Counted from the stretch's first letter, positions 53,378 through 62,614 are shown. The stretch is DNA of 64,000 bases from Mycolicibacterium cosmeticum (GCF_000613185.1 NZ_CCBB010000001.1:2046001-2110000); one strand, 5' to 3'. Program-made: numbers and translations. The notes: generated by a model from the letters alone, not told the origin.

Positions 53378-54079
53378 CTAGGCAAGGAGGCCGGTGTCCG
53401 TCGGCAGCGTCGCGATCACGGCGTTCAACCGCGCCGCGTGCTCCTCGGAGGTGGCCAACAGCCTCCCGGCATCCCCGGCCAGGAAGGCCGCCAGCATGGC
53501 GCCGTGATCGGCGTGCAACTGGGCGCGGTCCTCGCGCCCGACATGCACCATGGACTGCACGGGTTCGGTGACATTCCACGCCGCTTCGAGCATGTGCAGC
53601 AGCCGGTGCATCCGCGACGGCCTCGTCAGCGCCGCATGGAAGGCGCGGCTGCCGCGGTGGTAGGCCACCCCGTCGCCGTCCCGAACCGCCTGTTCCAGAA
53701 CGTCGTTGGCGGCGATCACCGCGGCCCGGTCGGCGTCGGTGGCGTTGGCGACGGCCGCCGCCAGCGACGCCGATTCCAGCGTCTCCCGCACGATGTACAT
53801 CTCGCGCAACTCCTGGGCGGTCAGCAGCGCGACGGTGTAGCCGGCGTTGCGCCGTTGCCCCACCAGCCCCTCGCCGACCAGGGTCTTCAACGCCTCGCGC
53901 ACCGGGATCTGGCTGACGCCGAACACCTCGGCCACCTCGGCCAGCGGGATGGGCGTCCCGGGCGGGACACCGCCGTCGAGGATGGCCCGGCGCAATTCAC
54001 CCAGCACGGCCTGCTGCGAGGAGCCCGCACGGTCGGCCACCAGGTGGTCGAGCAGCGCCGATCGCCGTTGAGGCCGCAT
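53378..54079 (-). CDS. GntR-family (FCD) regulator
   Basis: A 233-residue regulator: N-terminal winged helix (QQAVLGELRRAILDGGVPPG, GVSQIPVREALKTLVGEGLV) and a C-terminal FCD ligand domain (LREMYIVRETLESASLAAAV, with His residues in AFHAAL and LHADHGAML that often bind metal). First gene of the leftward permease-racemase-phosphodiesterase unit, and presumably its regulator in response to the transported compound. Confidence 0.9.
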   Translation of the reverse strand: MRPQRRSALLDHLVADRAGSSQQAVLGELRRAILDGGVPPGTPIPLAEVAEVFGVSQIPVREALKTLVGEGLVGQRRNAGYTVALLTAQELREMYIVRETLESASLAAAVANATDADRAAVIAANDVLEQAVRDGDGVAYHRGSRAFHAALTRPSRMHRLLHMLEAAWNVTEPVQSMVHVGREDRAQLHADHGAMLAAFLAGDAGRLLATSEEHAARLNAVIATLPTDTGLLA

Positions 54080-54124
54080 GAGCGCAGGGTAGGGCAGCGG
54101 TGTTGCGGCCCTGTTTCGTGCCGC

Positions 54125-55045
54125 TTACAGCGCGGCCGCCACGTCCCAGATCGGCTCCAGTGCCGCGATACCGGTCCGGACCAGCGGGCTCAGCACGATG
54201 TCGGTGGCCCCGGCGTCGCGGTAGCGCTGCAACTGGCGGGTCACCTGCGCCGCGGTGCCCACGGCGGCCAGTTCGGTGATCGAGTCGACGCCCTCGCGTT
54301 CGATGACCTTCGCGTACGACGGGATGGTGGCGTAGAACGCGAGGGCCTCGGCGGCGGCCGCCCGGCCATGCTCGACGTCGTCGGTCACCAGCACCGGCAC
54401 CGCGGCGATCACCTTGGGTGCGGGCCGGCCGGCATCGGCGGCGGCCGCCGAGATGGTCGGCACGATGAACTCCTCCAGGGTGCGCGGGCCGGCCAGGTAG
54501 GGCAGGGTGCCATCGGCCAGCTCGCCGGTGACGCGTAACGCCTTGGGCCCCATGGCCGCAACGTAGACCGGCAGCGGTGAGCCACCCGCCACCGCGACCG
54601 GCCATTCCGGCGCCGCGGTGAACTGGTCACCGTGGAAATCGACGGTGCCGGTGTCGAGGATGGACCGCAGCACCTGCAGGTGCTCACGCAGCCGCCCCAC
54701 GGTGTTCGGCCAGGCGGTGCCGAAGGCGGCCTGCTCTGGCGCGTGAGCGCCGAGCCCGAGGCTGAAGTTGCCGCCGGTGGCCGCCTGCGCGGTCTGCGCC
54801 TGCGCGGCGACGATCAGCGGGTGGCGCGGGTTGACGGGCACCACGAACGTGCCGACCCCCAGGCCCGGCACGGCGGCCCCGATGTAGCCGGCCAGCGAGA
54901 TGGCGTCATGGTCGAACTGCTGGGCGATCCACAACTGGCGGACACCCGCGTCGTAGGCGCGGCGGGCCTGGTCGATGGCGTCGGCGACGTGGTTGGGGGC
55001 GGTACGGTCGGGATCGAGCACAACTCCGGTGGGCATATTGGCCAC
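54125..55045 (-). CDS. LLM-class F420-dependent oxidoreductase
   Basis: A 306-residue luciferase-like TIM barrel: GVRQLWIAQQFDHDAISLAG, VGTFVVPVNPRHPLIVAAQA, NFSLGLGAHAPEQAAFGTAW, and YVAAMGPKALRVTGELADG. These features suit F420-dependent members. The substrate is unknown. GTG 55045 (VANMPTG) or ATG 55036. It lies 33 bases downstream of a START-like gene on the same strand and is probably co-transcribed. Confidence 0.86.
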   Translation of the reverse strand: MANMPTGVVLDPDRTAPNHVADAIDQARRAYDAGVRQLWIAQQFDHDAISLAGYIGAAVPGLGVGTFVVPVNPRHPLIVAAQAQTAQAATGGNFSLGLGAHAPEQAAFGTAWPNTVGRLREHLQVLRSILDTGTVDFHGDQFTAAPEWPVAVAGGSPLPVYVAAMGPKALRVTGELADGTLPYLAGPRTLEEFIVPTISAAAADAGRPAPKVIAAVPVLVTDDVEHGRAAAAEALAFYATIPSYAKVIEREGVDSITELAAVGTAAQVTRQLQRYRDAGATDIVLSPLVRTGIAALEPIWDVAAAL

Positions 55046-55078
55046 AACCAGCCGCCGGCGGCGGAGATTCCGTTCGGC

Positions 55079-55519
55079 TCAGGCTGAGTACTTGTCCGTC
55101 ACCTGCTGGCGCAGGCTGTCCACGGCGGTGTCGAGGACGATCTTCTTGGCGCGCCGCATGATGAACTCGGGGATCGGCGCAGCGATGTCGATGATGATGT
55201 CGAAGCGGACCCGGGTGCGGTCGCCTTCGCGGGTGAGGTTGTATTCACCGTGCTGGCCGCGCTGGGTGAGGGTGTCCGCGGCGTCCCAGACCACCCAGTT
55301 CTCACCCCAGTGGTATTCGAGCAGCTCCTTGTCGGTGAAGCCCATGATCTTGAGCGTTGCCCGGACGTGGTGCGGGCGGCCGTCCGGATGCCGGTCGAGC
55401 ACTTCGGTTTCCCGGTGCAGCGACGACCACGACGGGACCGCGTCGATATCGGCGATAGCGTCCAGTATCTCCTCGGGGAGGGCGTCGAAGACGACTTCCC
55501 GGGTTGCCCTGACGGCCAT
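55079..55519 (-). CDS. SRPBCC (START-like) protein
   Basis: A 146-residue helix-grip protein: REVVFDALPEEILDAIADID, PSWSSLHRETEVLDRHPDGR, RVRFDIIIDIAAPIPEFIMR and AVDSLRQQVTDKYS. It resembles Rv0856/Rv0857-type mycobacterial proteins beside far. TAGATT on the minus strand (55527-55532) ends seven bases before ATG 55519, so translation is likely leaderless. Binds an unidentified hydrophobic ligand. A close relative lies at 56667-57110. Confidence 0.82.
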   Translation of the reverse strand: MAVRATREVVFDALPEEILDAIADIDAVPSWSSLHRETEVLDRHPDGRPHHVRATLKIMGFTDKELLEYHWGENWVVWDAADTLTQRGQHGEYNLTREGDRTRVRFDIIIDIAAPIPEFIMRRAKKIVLDTAVDSLRQQVTDKYSA

Positions 55520-55596
55520 ATCGGCAAATCTAATTCGCGATTCAGCCTCGTGCAACGCTTCCGAGGGCTAATTTTATCCGAAACGTAAGCGAATCG

Positions 55597-56667
55597 TCAC
55601 CAAGCGATCCGGTCGATCGGGGTGGCGTTTTGTGGTGGCGCCCCGACCGGTCCCGCGGAGGTCCGGGAGAACCGTGGCGCCGGCGCGGCCTGGTCCACGC
55701 CGTGCGCGTCGACCAGGGTGGACCTGGCCCGCAGGTGCGCGTTGCTGGATGCTTGCGCCCAGGTCAGCACCGGGGTGACGCAGGCGTCGGTGCCGGCGAA
55801 GATCTCGGTCCACTCGGCGCGGGTGCGGGCGGCGAACCGGGCCGCGAAGATGGCGCGCATCTCGTCGTAGCGGTCGCGGTCGGACTGGGCCGGCACCTCG
55901 TCGGCGCGCAGCCCGAGACCGGTCAGCAGCTGGGCGAAGAACTGCGGTTCGATGGCGCCGACGGCCATGTACCCGCCGTCCGAAGTCTCGTACACCCGGT
56001 AGAACGGTGCGCCGCCGTCGAGCAGGAACGACTCGCGCTCGTCGCGCAGCGCGCCGGTGGCCGTCATGGTCCACATCATCTGTGCCAGCAGGCTGACCCC
56101 GTCGACCATCGCGGCGTCGATCACCTGCCCACGTCCGGATCGTTCCCGTTCGTAGAGCGCGGCGACGATGCCGACCACCGCCAGCATCGACCCGCCACCG
56201 AAATCGGCCACCAGGTTCAGCGGCGGCACCGGCGGCCGGTCCCGGTATCCGATGGCGCTCAGCGCTCCGGTCACCGACAGGTAGTTGATGTCGTGCCCGG
56301 CGGTCCGGGCCAGGGGGCCGTCCTGACCCCAGCCGGTGATGCGGGTGAAGATCAGCCGTGGGTTGCGCCGCGCGCACTCGTCGGGGCCGATGCCCAGGCG
56401 CTCGCAGGTGCCGGGCCGGAAACAGTCCAGCAGCACATCGGCTTTGGCGGCGAGGCTCAACAGCGCCTCCGGGTCGGCCTTCACGTCCAGGTCAACCACC
56501 CGCTTGCCGCGGTGCATCAGGTCGACGCTCTCGGGCGGCAGCTCCCGTTGACCGGGCCGCCGCACCCGCACCACATCGGCGCCCAGATCGGCCAGCATCA
56601 TGCCGGCGTGGGGACCCGGTCCGATCCCGCCGAGTTCCAGGACGCGGACCCCGGACAACGGTCCCAC
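55597..56667 (-). CDS. far: CaiB/BaiF-type CoA-transferase or acyl-CoA racemase
   Basis: A 356-residue class III CoA-transferase-fold protein: VRVLELGGIGPGPHAGMMLADLG with the conserved GPH region, DLMHRGKRVVDLDVK, VLLDCFRPGTCERLGI, GYRDRPPVPPLNLVADFGGG and GYMAVGAIEPQFFAQL. It matches Far (Rv0855), likely an alpha-methylacyl-CoA racemase acting on methyl-branched or sterol side-chain CoA esters. The GTG at 56667 shares a base with the TAG stop of the upstream START-like gene (TAGTG), so the two are co-translated. Confidence 0.9.
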   Translation of the reverse strand: MGPLSGVRVLELGGIGPGPHAGMMLADLGADVVRVRRPGQRELPPESVDLMHRGKRVVDLDVKADPEALLSLAAKADVLLDCFRPGTCERLGIGPDECARRNPRLIFTRITGWGQDGPLARTAGHDINYLSVTGALSAIGYRDRPPVPPLNLVADFGGGSMLAVVGIVAALYERERSGRGQVIDAAMVDGVSLLAQMMWTMTATGALRDERESFLLDGGAPFYRVYETSDGGYMAVGAIEPQFFAQLLTGLGLRADEVPAQSDRDRYDEMRAIFAARFAARTRAEWTEIFAGTDACVTPVLTWAQASSNAHLRARSTLVDAHGVDQAAPAPRFSRTSAGPVGAPPQNATPIDRIAW

Positions 56668-57110
56668 TATCCGGATTTCTTGACCTTGTGCACTTGCTTG
56701 CGCAGCCCGTCGGTGGCGACCTCGAGCGCGCCCTTCATCACCTTCTTCAGCAGGAACCCCGGCAGCGGGATGGCCAGTTCGACGGTGATGTCGAACCGGA
56801 CTTTCGTGTTGTCGCCCTGCGGGGTGAGCGTGTAACTGCACTGTTGCGCTTTGAGCTGGCCCGCTTTCAGCAGCACCCAGCTGACCTTGGCGGGTTCCCA
56901 GGTGTATTCGACGGTCAGTTCGTCGGTGATGCCGACGGTCTTGATGGTCTGTTTCACGATCCGGGGCCGGCCCTCGTCGTCGGTCTCGACGACCTCGGCC
57001 TTCTGGTACTGCGGCGACCATGTCGGGGTCGACTCGACGTCGGCGATCACGGCGAGGATGTCCTCCGGTGTCGCTTCGATGACCACTTCGCGGGAGTCAC
57101 TGGTTGCCAT
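56667..57110 (-). CDS. SRPBCC (START-like) protein
   Basis: A 147-residue helix-grip protein: REVVIEATPEDILAVIADVE, PTWSPQYQKAEVVETDDEGR, KVRFDITVELAIPLPGFLLK and TDGLRKQVHKVKKSG. Paralogue of the protein at 55079-55519, and equivalent to the Rv0854-Rv0857 cluster. It overlaps far by one base, which suggests the two act on the same acyl or sterol-derived compound. TAGTGT on the minus strand (57117-57122) ends six bases before ATG 57110, a leaderless-type arrangement. Confidence 0.83.
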   Translation of the reverse strand: MATSDSREVVIEATPEDILAVIADVESTPTWSPQYQKAEVVETDDEGRPRIVKQTIKTVGITDELTVEYTWEPAKVSWVLLKAGQLKAQQCSYTLTPQGDNTKVRFDITVELAIPLPGFLLKKVMKGALEVATDGLRKQVHKVKKSG

Positions 57111-57116
57111 GGGCTG

Positions 57117-57122
57117 ACACTA
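57117..57122 (-). promoter_or_regulatory. Leaderless-type -10 element of the START-like/far operon
   Basis: TAGTGT read on the minus strand, then six bases, then the ATG at 57110. No Shine-Dalgarno sequence. The gap 57111-57203 is shared with the divergent zwf gene; TTGACC at 57151-57156 may be the -35 of zwf. Confidence 0.5.
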
Positions 57123-57203
57123 ACCACCGGGCGGCGTGCGGAGGCGGCAATTGACCGCCTCGATGTCGTGCAGAGTTCACCTACCGGTGGAAGCATCACC
57201 GGG

Positions 57204-58718
57204 GTGGCCGACTCCAAGCCAGACAACCCGCAGACCATCGCCTATCCCGCGCCGGGCGCCCGCCCCCATCGCCGGGACACCGATCCGCTCGAACCCCACG
57301 TCATCGTGCTGTTCGGGGCGACCGGTGACCTCGCCAAACGCAAACTCCTGCCCGGGATGGCGTACCTGGACCAGTCGGAACTGGCGCCCGACATCCAGGT
57401 GGTCGGTACCTCGCTGGAGGATCTCACCGACGACGAGTTCCGCGCGCTGGCCAAGGAGTCCATCGAACGGTTCGGCACGCACAAACTCACCGACGAGCAG
57501 TGGGCCAACTTCGCCAAGATCGTCACCTATGTACCGCAGGGCGCCGGGCCGGCGGCGCTGGCTTCGGCGGTCGCCGAGGCCGAGGCCCGGCTCGGCGGTA
57601 ATGCCCAACGGCTGCATTATCTTTCGGTGCCACCCAAGGCCGCACGGGCGGTGATCACCATGTTGCGCGAGGCCGACCTGGTGGACCGCTCCCGCGTCGT
57701 GATGGAAAAACCGTTCGGCACCGACCTGGCCAGCGCGGTGGCGCTCAACGACTTCGTGCACGAGACCTTCAAGGAACGCCAGGTTTTCCGCATCGATCAC
57801 TTCCTGGGCAAGGAAGCGGCGCAGAACATCCTGGCGTTCCGGTTCGCCAACGGGCTGTTCGAGCCGATCTGGAACCGCAACTTCATCGACCACATCCAGA
57901 TCGACATCCCCGAGATGCTCGGCCTGGACGAGCGCGCCAATTTCTACGAGAGCACCGGCGCGTACAAGGACATGGTGGTCACCCACCTGTTCCAGGTGAT
58001 GGCGTTCGTGGTGATGGAACCACCGACCGCGCTGGAGCCGCGGGCCATCAGCGAGGAGAAGAACAAGGTGTTCCGCTCCATGCTGCCCATCAAGTGCGCC
58101 GACGTGGTGCGCGGCCAGTTCGTCGGCTACCGCGAACTCGACGGGGTGGCACGCGATTCCGACACCGAGACGTTCATCGCGCTGAAGGTGGGTATCGACA
58201 ACTGGCGCTGGGCCGGCGTGCCGATCTACCTGCGCACCGGCAAGAAGATGGCCGAGGGCATGCGGATCATCTCGATCGCCTTCAAGGAGGCACCGCGCAC
58301 CATGTTCCCGGCCGGGTCCGGGGTCGGTTCGCAGGGGCCCGACCACCTGACCTTCGACCTGGCCGACAACTCGAAGGTGTCACTGTCGTTCTACGGCAAG
58401 CGTCCCGGCCCCGGCATGAAGCTGGACAAGATGTCCATGCAGTTCTCCACCCGGGAGATCGCCACCGGTGGCGACGTGCTGGAAGCCTACGAGCGGCTGA
58501 TCCTGGATGCCATGCGCGGTGACCACACCCTGTTCACCACCGCCGAGGGCATCGAATCCCTTTGGGAGCGTTCGGTGCAACTGCTGGAGGACCCGCCCCC
58601 GGCCAAGGTCTACCAGCCCGGCACCTGGGGCCCCAACGCCATCCACCAATTGATCGCGCCGAACGCATGGCGGTTGCCGTTCGAGCGGGCGTGGCGGGAG
58701 AACAACAACCACACGTGA
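57204..58718 (+). CDS. zwf: Glucose-6-phosphate 1-dehydrogenase
   Basis: Oxidises glucose-6-phosphate to 6-phosphogluconolactone with NADP, the first step of the oxidative pentose phosphate pathway. 504 residues: nucleotide motif VIVLFGATGDLAKRKLLPGM near residue 32-51, the substrate signature RIDHFLGKE, EKPFGTDLASA and YLRTGKKMAEG. The GTG at 57204 is the last start before the conserved region; the frame upstream is a shadow of far. It stands alone, without tal, tkt or opcA beside it, so it is probably not the copy in the usual pentose phosphate operon. Ends 4 bases from the convergent mce operon. Confidence 0.92.
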   Translation: MADSKPDNPQTIAYPAPGARPHRRDTDPLEPHVIVLFGATGDLAKRKLLPGMAYLDQSELAPDIQVVGTSLEDLTDDEFRALAKESIERFGTHKLTDEQWANFAKIVTYVPQGAGPAALASAVAEAEARLGGNAQRLHYLSVPPKAARAVITMLREADLVDRSRVVMEKPFGTDLASAVALNDFVHETFKERQVFRIDHFLGKEAAQNILAFRFANGLFEPIWNRNFIDHIQIDIPEMLGLDERANFYESTGAYKDMVVTHLFQVMAFVVMEPPTALEPRAISEEKNKVFRSMLPIKCADVVRGQFVGYRELDGVARDSDTETFIALKVGIDNWRWAGVPIYLRTGKKMAEGMRIISIAFKEAPRTMFPAGSGVGSQGPDHLTFDLADNSKVSLSFYGKRPGPGMKLDKMSMQFSTREIATGGDVLEAYERLILDAMRGDHTLFTTAEGIESLWERSVQLLEDPPPAKVYQPGTWGPNAIHQLIAPNAWRLPFERAWRENNNHT

Positions 58719-58722
58719 CCGG

Positions 58723-60198
58723 CTACCGTCCCGGTGGCACCAACATCGACTGCCACGTCCGGTTACCCGGATTAGCCAGATCACCCTGGGTGTAGCGGCG
58801 GCCGTCGGGGCCGATGTAGTCCCCGGTGGCCGGGTCGTAGGGGAAGGCCAGCACCGGCGGTGGAGTCGGCGCCGGACTCGGCGCAGCCTGGGCGGCGCCC
58901 TCCGGGGTGGACAGCGGCGGCGTCCCCGGCGGGTACTGCGGCACGCTCTGCCCGGACAGCGTCGCGTTCGGGTCGCCCTTCCAGTTGTAGCCCTCGTTCA
59001 GCGGGACGTAATCCTCGTCGCTCTCGCACATCTCCACCGTCGGAGCCCGCTTCCACGGCTTCGTCTCGCACGGGATGTTGCGTGCACCACGGACATTCAG
59101 GTCCGAATCCTGTGGCACCCGGCAGTACAGCTCACCGGCGGTGCGGTCCGGGTAGTCCTGCTCCGACGGCGCCCGCTGCTGGCGTACCGGGAGGAAGCCG
59201 GTGTTGCACGGGGGCGGCAGGTTCAGGTTGAGGTTGAAGTCGAGATAGATACCGTTGTAAGCCTGTTTCACCCCGGAGTCCGCGACGGCGATCGCCGACA
59301 TGACGGCGGTGCCGTGCGGGAACAACACCAGCAACTGCTCGATGTCGTTGCGGTAGGTCACCGCGATATCGCCGAGGCTGACCAGGTTGGCCAGCAGCAC
59401 CGGCAGCGCGGGCGCCACCCGGTCGAACAGCCGCCGGCCCTCGTCCAGCGTGGGGCCGCCCTGAGTCAGCAGATCGGCGAAGGCCCGATCCTGGGCCTTG
59501 AACTGCCCGAACAGTGATGCGGTGTGCGCGGCCCACGTCTGGATCGAATCCGCGGTCTGGACTTGGGAATCCAGCACCGGGGGCGCCTCGTCGATGAGCC
59601 GGCCGAGCTGGTCGGTGGATTTGCCGCCCTCGATGGCCAGCGCGGTCGAGCCGTCCACGATGCGGGAGAGTTCGGGCCCCAGCCCGCCGACGGCCTTGGC
59701 GGCCTCGTCGACGACGGTCTTCAGGTTGTCCTGCGGAATGGCTTGCAGGGCACGGTTGGTGGCGTCCAGTAGGGCGCCGATGTCGGGCGGCACCGACACC
59801 TTGCCGACGGGAATGACATCACCGTCGCGCAGCGCGGGGCCACCGTCGGCGCCCGGGACGAGTTCGACGAACTGCTCCCCGACGGCTGAGCGGCTGTGCA
59901 CGGCCGCCGACACGTCGGCGGGCACCGGGGTGGAGGTCTTCAGGGTCAGGGTCGCCCGCACACCGTCCTTGGTGACCCCGATACCGGTGACCCGGCCTAC
60001 CTCGTCTCCGCGGTAGGTGACCACCGAACTCTCGTACAACCCTCCCGAGGTCGGCAGGTCCAGCGACACCGTGTAGCGGCCGTAACCCAGCAGTGCGGGC
60101 ACGTTCACGATGCCGAAGGCCATGACTCCCACCGAGATCACGGTGACGGCGGCCAGGATCGCCAGCTGGATCCAGACCTTGCGGTGCAGGCGCAGCAT
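58723..60198 (-). CDS. mceF: MCE-family protein, MceF position
   Basis: A 491-residue protein, last gene of the leftward mce operon. It has an N-terminal membrane anchor (residues 7-30, VWIQLAILAAVTVISVGVMA) and an MCE domain (about 38-115: YTVSLDLPTSGGLYESSVVT, GDEVGRVTGIGVTKDGV). A long helical coiled region follows (about 130-320), then a C-terminal Pro-rich tail with PGTPPLSTPEG. Six Mce subunits form a tunnel that passes lipids from the outer to the inner membrane. ATG 60198 lies 2 bases from the mceE stop. Confidence 0.88.
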   Translation of the reverse strand: MLRLHRKVWIQLAILAAVTVISVGVMAFGIVNVPALLGYGRYTVSLDLPTSGGLYESSVVTYRGDEVGRVTGIGVTKDGVRATLTLKTSTPVPADVSAAVHSRSAVGEQFVELVPGADGGPALRDGDVIPVGKVSVPPDIGALLDATNRALQAIPQDNLKTVVDEAAKAVGGLGPELSRIVDGSTALAIEGGKSTDQLGRLIDEAPPVLDSQVQTADSIQTWAAHTASLFGQFKAQDRAFADLLTQGGPTLDEGRRLFDRVAPALPVLLANLVSLGDIAVTYRNDIEQLLVLFPHGTAVMSAIAVADSGVKQAYNGIYLDFNLNLNLPPPCNTGFLPVRQQRAPSEQDYPDRTAGELYCRVPQDSDLNVRGARNIPCETKPWKRAPTVEMCESDEDYVPLNEGYNWKGDPNATLSGQSVPQYPPGTPPLSTPEGAAQAAPSPAPTPPPVLAFPYDPATGDYIGPDGRRYTQGDLANPGNRTWQSMLVPPGR

Positions 60199-60200
60199 GC

Positions 60201-61322
60201 TCAGTACCCCCCGAAGTGGTAGGGCGCGATGAGCGGATTGCCTGCGGTGTAGGGGCTGGGCATCTGCCCGATGGTGCGGCCCCATTGCATCTCGAGCTCG
60301 GTGAGGTCACCCTCCCAGCGGGTTCCGGTGAAGATGCTGCTGTCCAGCCGGCTCAGCGTCAGGTCGAGCACCAGGGTGATATTGGCGAAATCCCCGCGGA
60401 ACCATTTGGACAGGTTGCTTTTCACCCACGGGTAGGTGGACAGGAAGTCCAGCCCTTTGGTCAGCGACGGCCCCGCGTCGGCCAGCGAGCGCAGCACCGG
60501 ACCGATATTGCGCAGATTGTTCACCAGCGCCTCTTTGCTCTGGGTGACCGTCGAATTGGCGACGGCGCTGAACTTACCCAGCCCGTCGATCGCATCGGCC
60601 AGCTTGGTGCGGGTGTCGGCGAGGACGGCCAGCGCCTGCGGCAGCGTGGTCAGTGCCTTGTCGACGGTCCGGTCGTTGGCGGCGAACTGGCCGGCCAGCG
60701 AGTTGAGATGCTCTGTGGCGGTGATGATGTCATCGGTCTGCGCGTTGACTCCGGTGATGAAGGTATCCAGCTGGGTGAGCAGGCTGCGCATATCGGCCTC
60801 GCGACCGGCCAGCGCCTTGGCGAAGGTCTGGTTGATCTCCTGCAACTCCCCCAGCCCGCCACCGTTGAGCAGGATGGACACCGAGGCCAGCGTCTGCTCG
60901 GTGGTCGGGTAGGTGGCGGCCCGGGACAGCGGTATCAGCGATCCGTCGTGCAATTGTCCTTGCGGCGCTTCGTCGGTGGGTGGAGCCAGTTCGATGTGCA
61001 TGGAGCCCAGCAGGCTGGTCTGGCCGACCTTGGCGGTGCTGTTGGCGGGCAGGTGCACATCCCCGTTGATGCGCATGGTGACCAGGGCGTGCCAGTCCTG
61101 CACCTCGATCTTGGTGACGTTGCCGACGTTGACGTCGGCGACCCGGACCCGGGTGTTCTGCTGGATGACGACGACGTCGGGCAGCTGTGCCTGGATGGTG
61201 TAAGAACCGTCACCGCCGCCCTCGGTGCCGGGCAGGCTCAGCGAATTCAGGCCGCGCCATTGGCATCCCGGGATCATCGCCACGCAGGCCAGCAACAGCG
61301 CGGCCAGCACCGACCGCGTCAT
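60201..61322 (-). CDS. mceE: MCE-family lipoprotein, MceE (LprK-like) position
   Basis: A 373-residue lipoprotein: lipobox IPGC at Cys20 after SVLAALLLACVAM, the MCE domain (about 38-115: YTIQAQLPDVVVIQQNTRVR, VGNVTKIEV), then a long helical region with LNSLAGQFAANDRTVDKALT. The lipidated subunit E is a constant feature of mycobacterial mce operons. It overlaps the mceD stop by 4 bases (ATGA). Ends TAGNPLIAPYHFGGY. Confidence 0.9.
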   Translation of the reverse strand: MTRSVLAALLLACVAMIPGCQWRGLNSLSLPGTEGGGDGSYTIQAQLPDVVVIQQNTRVRVADVNVGNVTKIEVQDWHALVTMRINGDVHLPANSTAKVGQTSLLGSMHIELAPPTDEAPQGQLHDGSLIPLSRAATYPTTEQTLASVSILLNGGGLGELQEINQTFAKALAGREADMRSLLTQLDTFITGVNAQTDDIITATEHLNSLAGQFAANDRTVDKALTTLPQALAVLADTRTKLADAIDGLGKFSAVANSTVTQSKEALVNNLRNIGPVLRSLADAGPSLTKGLDFLSTYPWVKSNLSKWFRGDFANITLVLDLTLSRLDSSIFTGTRWEGDLTELEMQWGRTIGQMPSPYTAGNPLIAPYHFGGY

Positions 61323-62614
61323 GGGGTGGGCACCATCAGGCCGGGCAGCCCGGCCGCGGGATCGGGCGTCGTCGCCGGTGGCGCCTCGGCCGCCAGCACC
61401 TGCATCGGGTCCGGCGGCGGCTGGGGCGGTGGCGGGAGCAGCGGATCACCCGGCGGCCGTAGCCGGTCCTCGCTGTAGGTGATCTCGTTCGGCCGCGCCA
61501 TGGTGCCCACGAACGGGTTGCCGCCGATCGGGAAGAAGTTCATCTGCCGGTTCTTCACGATGGGCGCCAGGTATTGCACGCACAGTTTCGAGGATTGTTC
61601 GAAGTTCAGCCGGGACGCGGCTTGCACGGCGCTGCAGAGGAACTGGACGGTGTTGGCGAAGTTGACCGGCGCCAGGATGCCGGTGATCGCGCTCTGGGCG
61701 GGTTGGTAGATGTTGACGAAGTTCTGGAACACCGTCGGCGCGATGTGCAGTACCTGCTTGATGTCGGTACGGCTGTCGTTGAGTGCGGTGGTGATCTGGT
61801 TGAAGTGGTCGAAGGTGGTGCCCAGGGATTCCCGGTTCTCCGCGACGAAGCCGCGCAGGTCGCCGACCGCGGCGTCCAGGCTGCCGGTGGCGTCGGCGAC
61901 TTCGTCGGGGGTGTTCGTCAGCACGGTGCTGACCTGGGCGAAGTTCTGGTTGAAGGCGGCCAGCAGATCGCTGCTGGAGGTCAGCGCCGACACCAACAGC
62001 TGCATATTGCGCACGGTGCTGAAGATGTCGGTGCTGTGGTCGCCGAGCGCCGAAAGTGCCTGGGACAGCTTGATCACCGTGTCGTGGGCGGTGTCGCCCT
62101 CGCCGCGCAGGTTCTCCGCGGTGCTGTTGATGAGCTCGCCGACGGAGTTGGGGCCGCCGGGGGTTTGTGGCTGCAGGGACGCGGTGAGCTTTTCCAGCTG
62201 TTGGCGGAAATCGTCCCATTCCACCGGGACGGCGGTGCGGTCTTGCGGGATGGCGGCTCCCGCAGCCAGTTTCGGTCCGCCGTCGTAGGCGGGCACCAGT
62301 TGGATGGCGCGGGCGCTGACCAGTGACGGCGACAGGATGGCCGCTTTCACGTCGGCGGGCACCGGGTACTGCGCGTCGACGGAGAAGGTCACCTTGGTGG
62401 TGTGCGGTTGCGGTTCGATCTTGTCGACGGTGCCGACGGCCACGCCGAGGATGCGCACCTCGTCGCCGGTGTAGAGGCCGTTGGCGTTGGCGAAGTACGC
62501 GATGAAGGTGTCCTTGGCGACGTGTTTCCACCAGGGGGTGGCCACCACCGAGATCCCGGCGGCCAGGATGACCACCAGGGCCGCTGCCGTCAGCAGGCGT
62601 GCGTGACCTCTCAT
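61319..62614 (-). CDS. mceD: MCE-family protein, MceD position
   Basis: A 431-residue protein: membrane anchor (LLTAAALVVILAAGISVVA), MCE domain (about 35-115: FIAYFANANGLYTGDEVRIL, VGTVDKIEPQ), a helical barrel-forming region with repeated hydrophobic heptads (about 140-300), and a strongly Pro-rich tail (PPPPQPPPDPMQV). It overlaps mceC and mceE by 4 bases on each side, so the operon is translated as a coupled series. Confidence 0.9.
   Translation of the reverse strand: MRGHARLLTAAALVVILAAGISVVATPWWKHVAKDTFIAYFANANGLYTGDEVRILGVAVGTVDKIEPQPHTTKVTFSVDAQYPVPADVKAAILSPSLVSARAIQLVPAYDGGPKLAAGAAIPQDRTAVPVEWDDFRQQLEKLTASLQPQTPGGPNSVGELINSTAENLRGEGDTAHDTVIKLSQALSALGDHSTDIFSTVRNMQLLVSALTSSSDLLAAFNQNFAQVSTVLTNTPDEVADATGSLDAAVGDLRGFVAENRESLGTTFDHFNQITTALNDSRTDIKQVLHIAPTVFQNFVNIYQPAQSAITGILAPVNFANTVQFLCSAVQAASRLNFEQSSKLCVQYLAPIVKNRQMNFFPIGGNPFVGTMARPNEITYSEDRLRPPGDPLLPPPPQPPPDPMQVLAAEAPPATTPDPAAGLPGLMVPTP

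Noticed and set aside
56358..57203. N-terminal extension of zwf
   Set aside because: It lies opposite far and the START-like gene, is low-complexity, and precedes a GTG directly before conserved G6PDH sequence.
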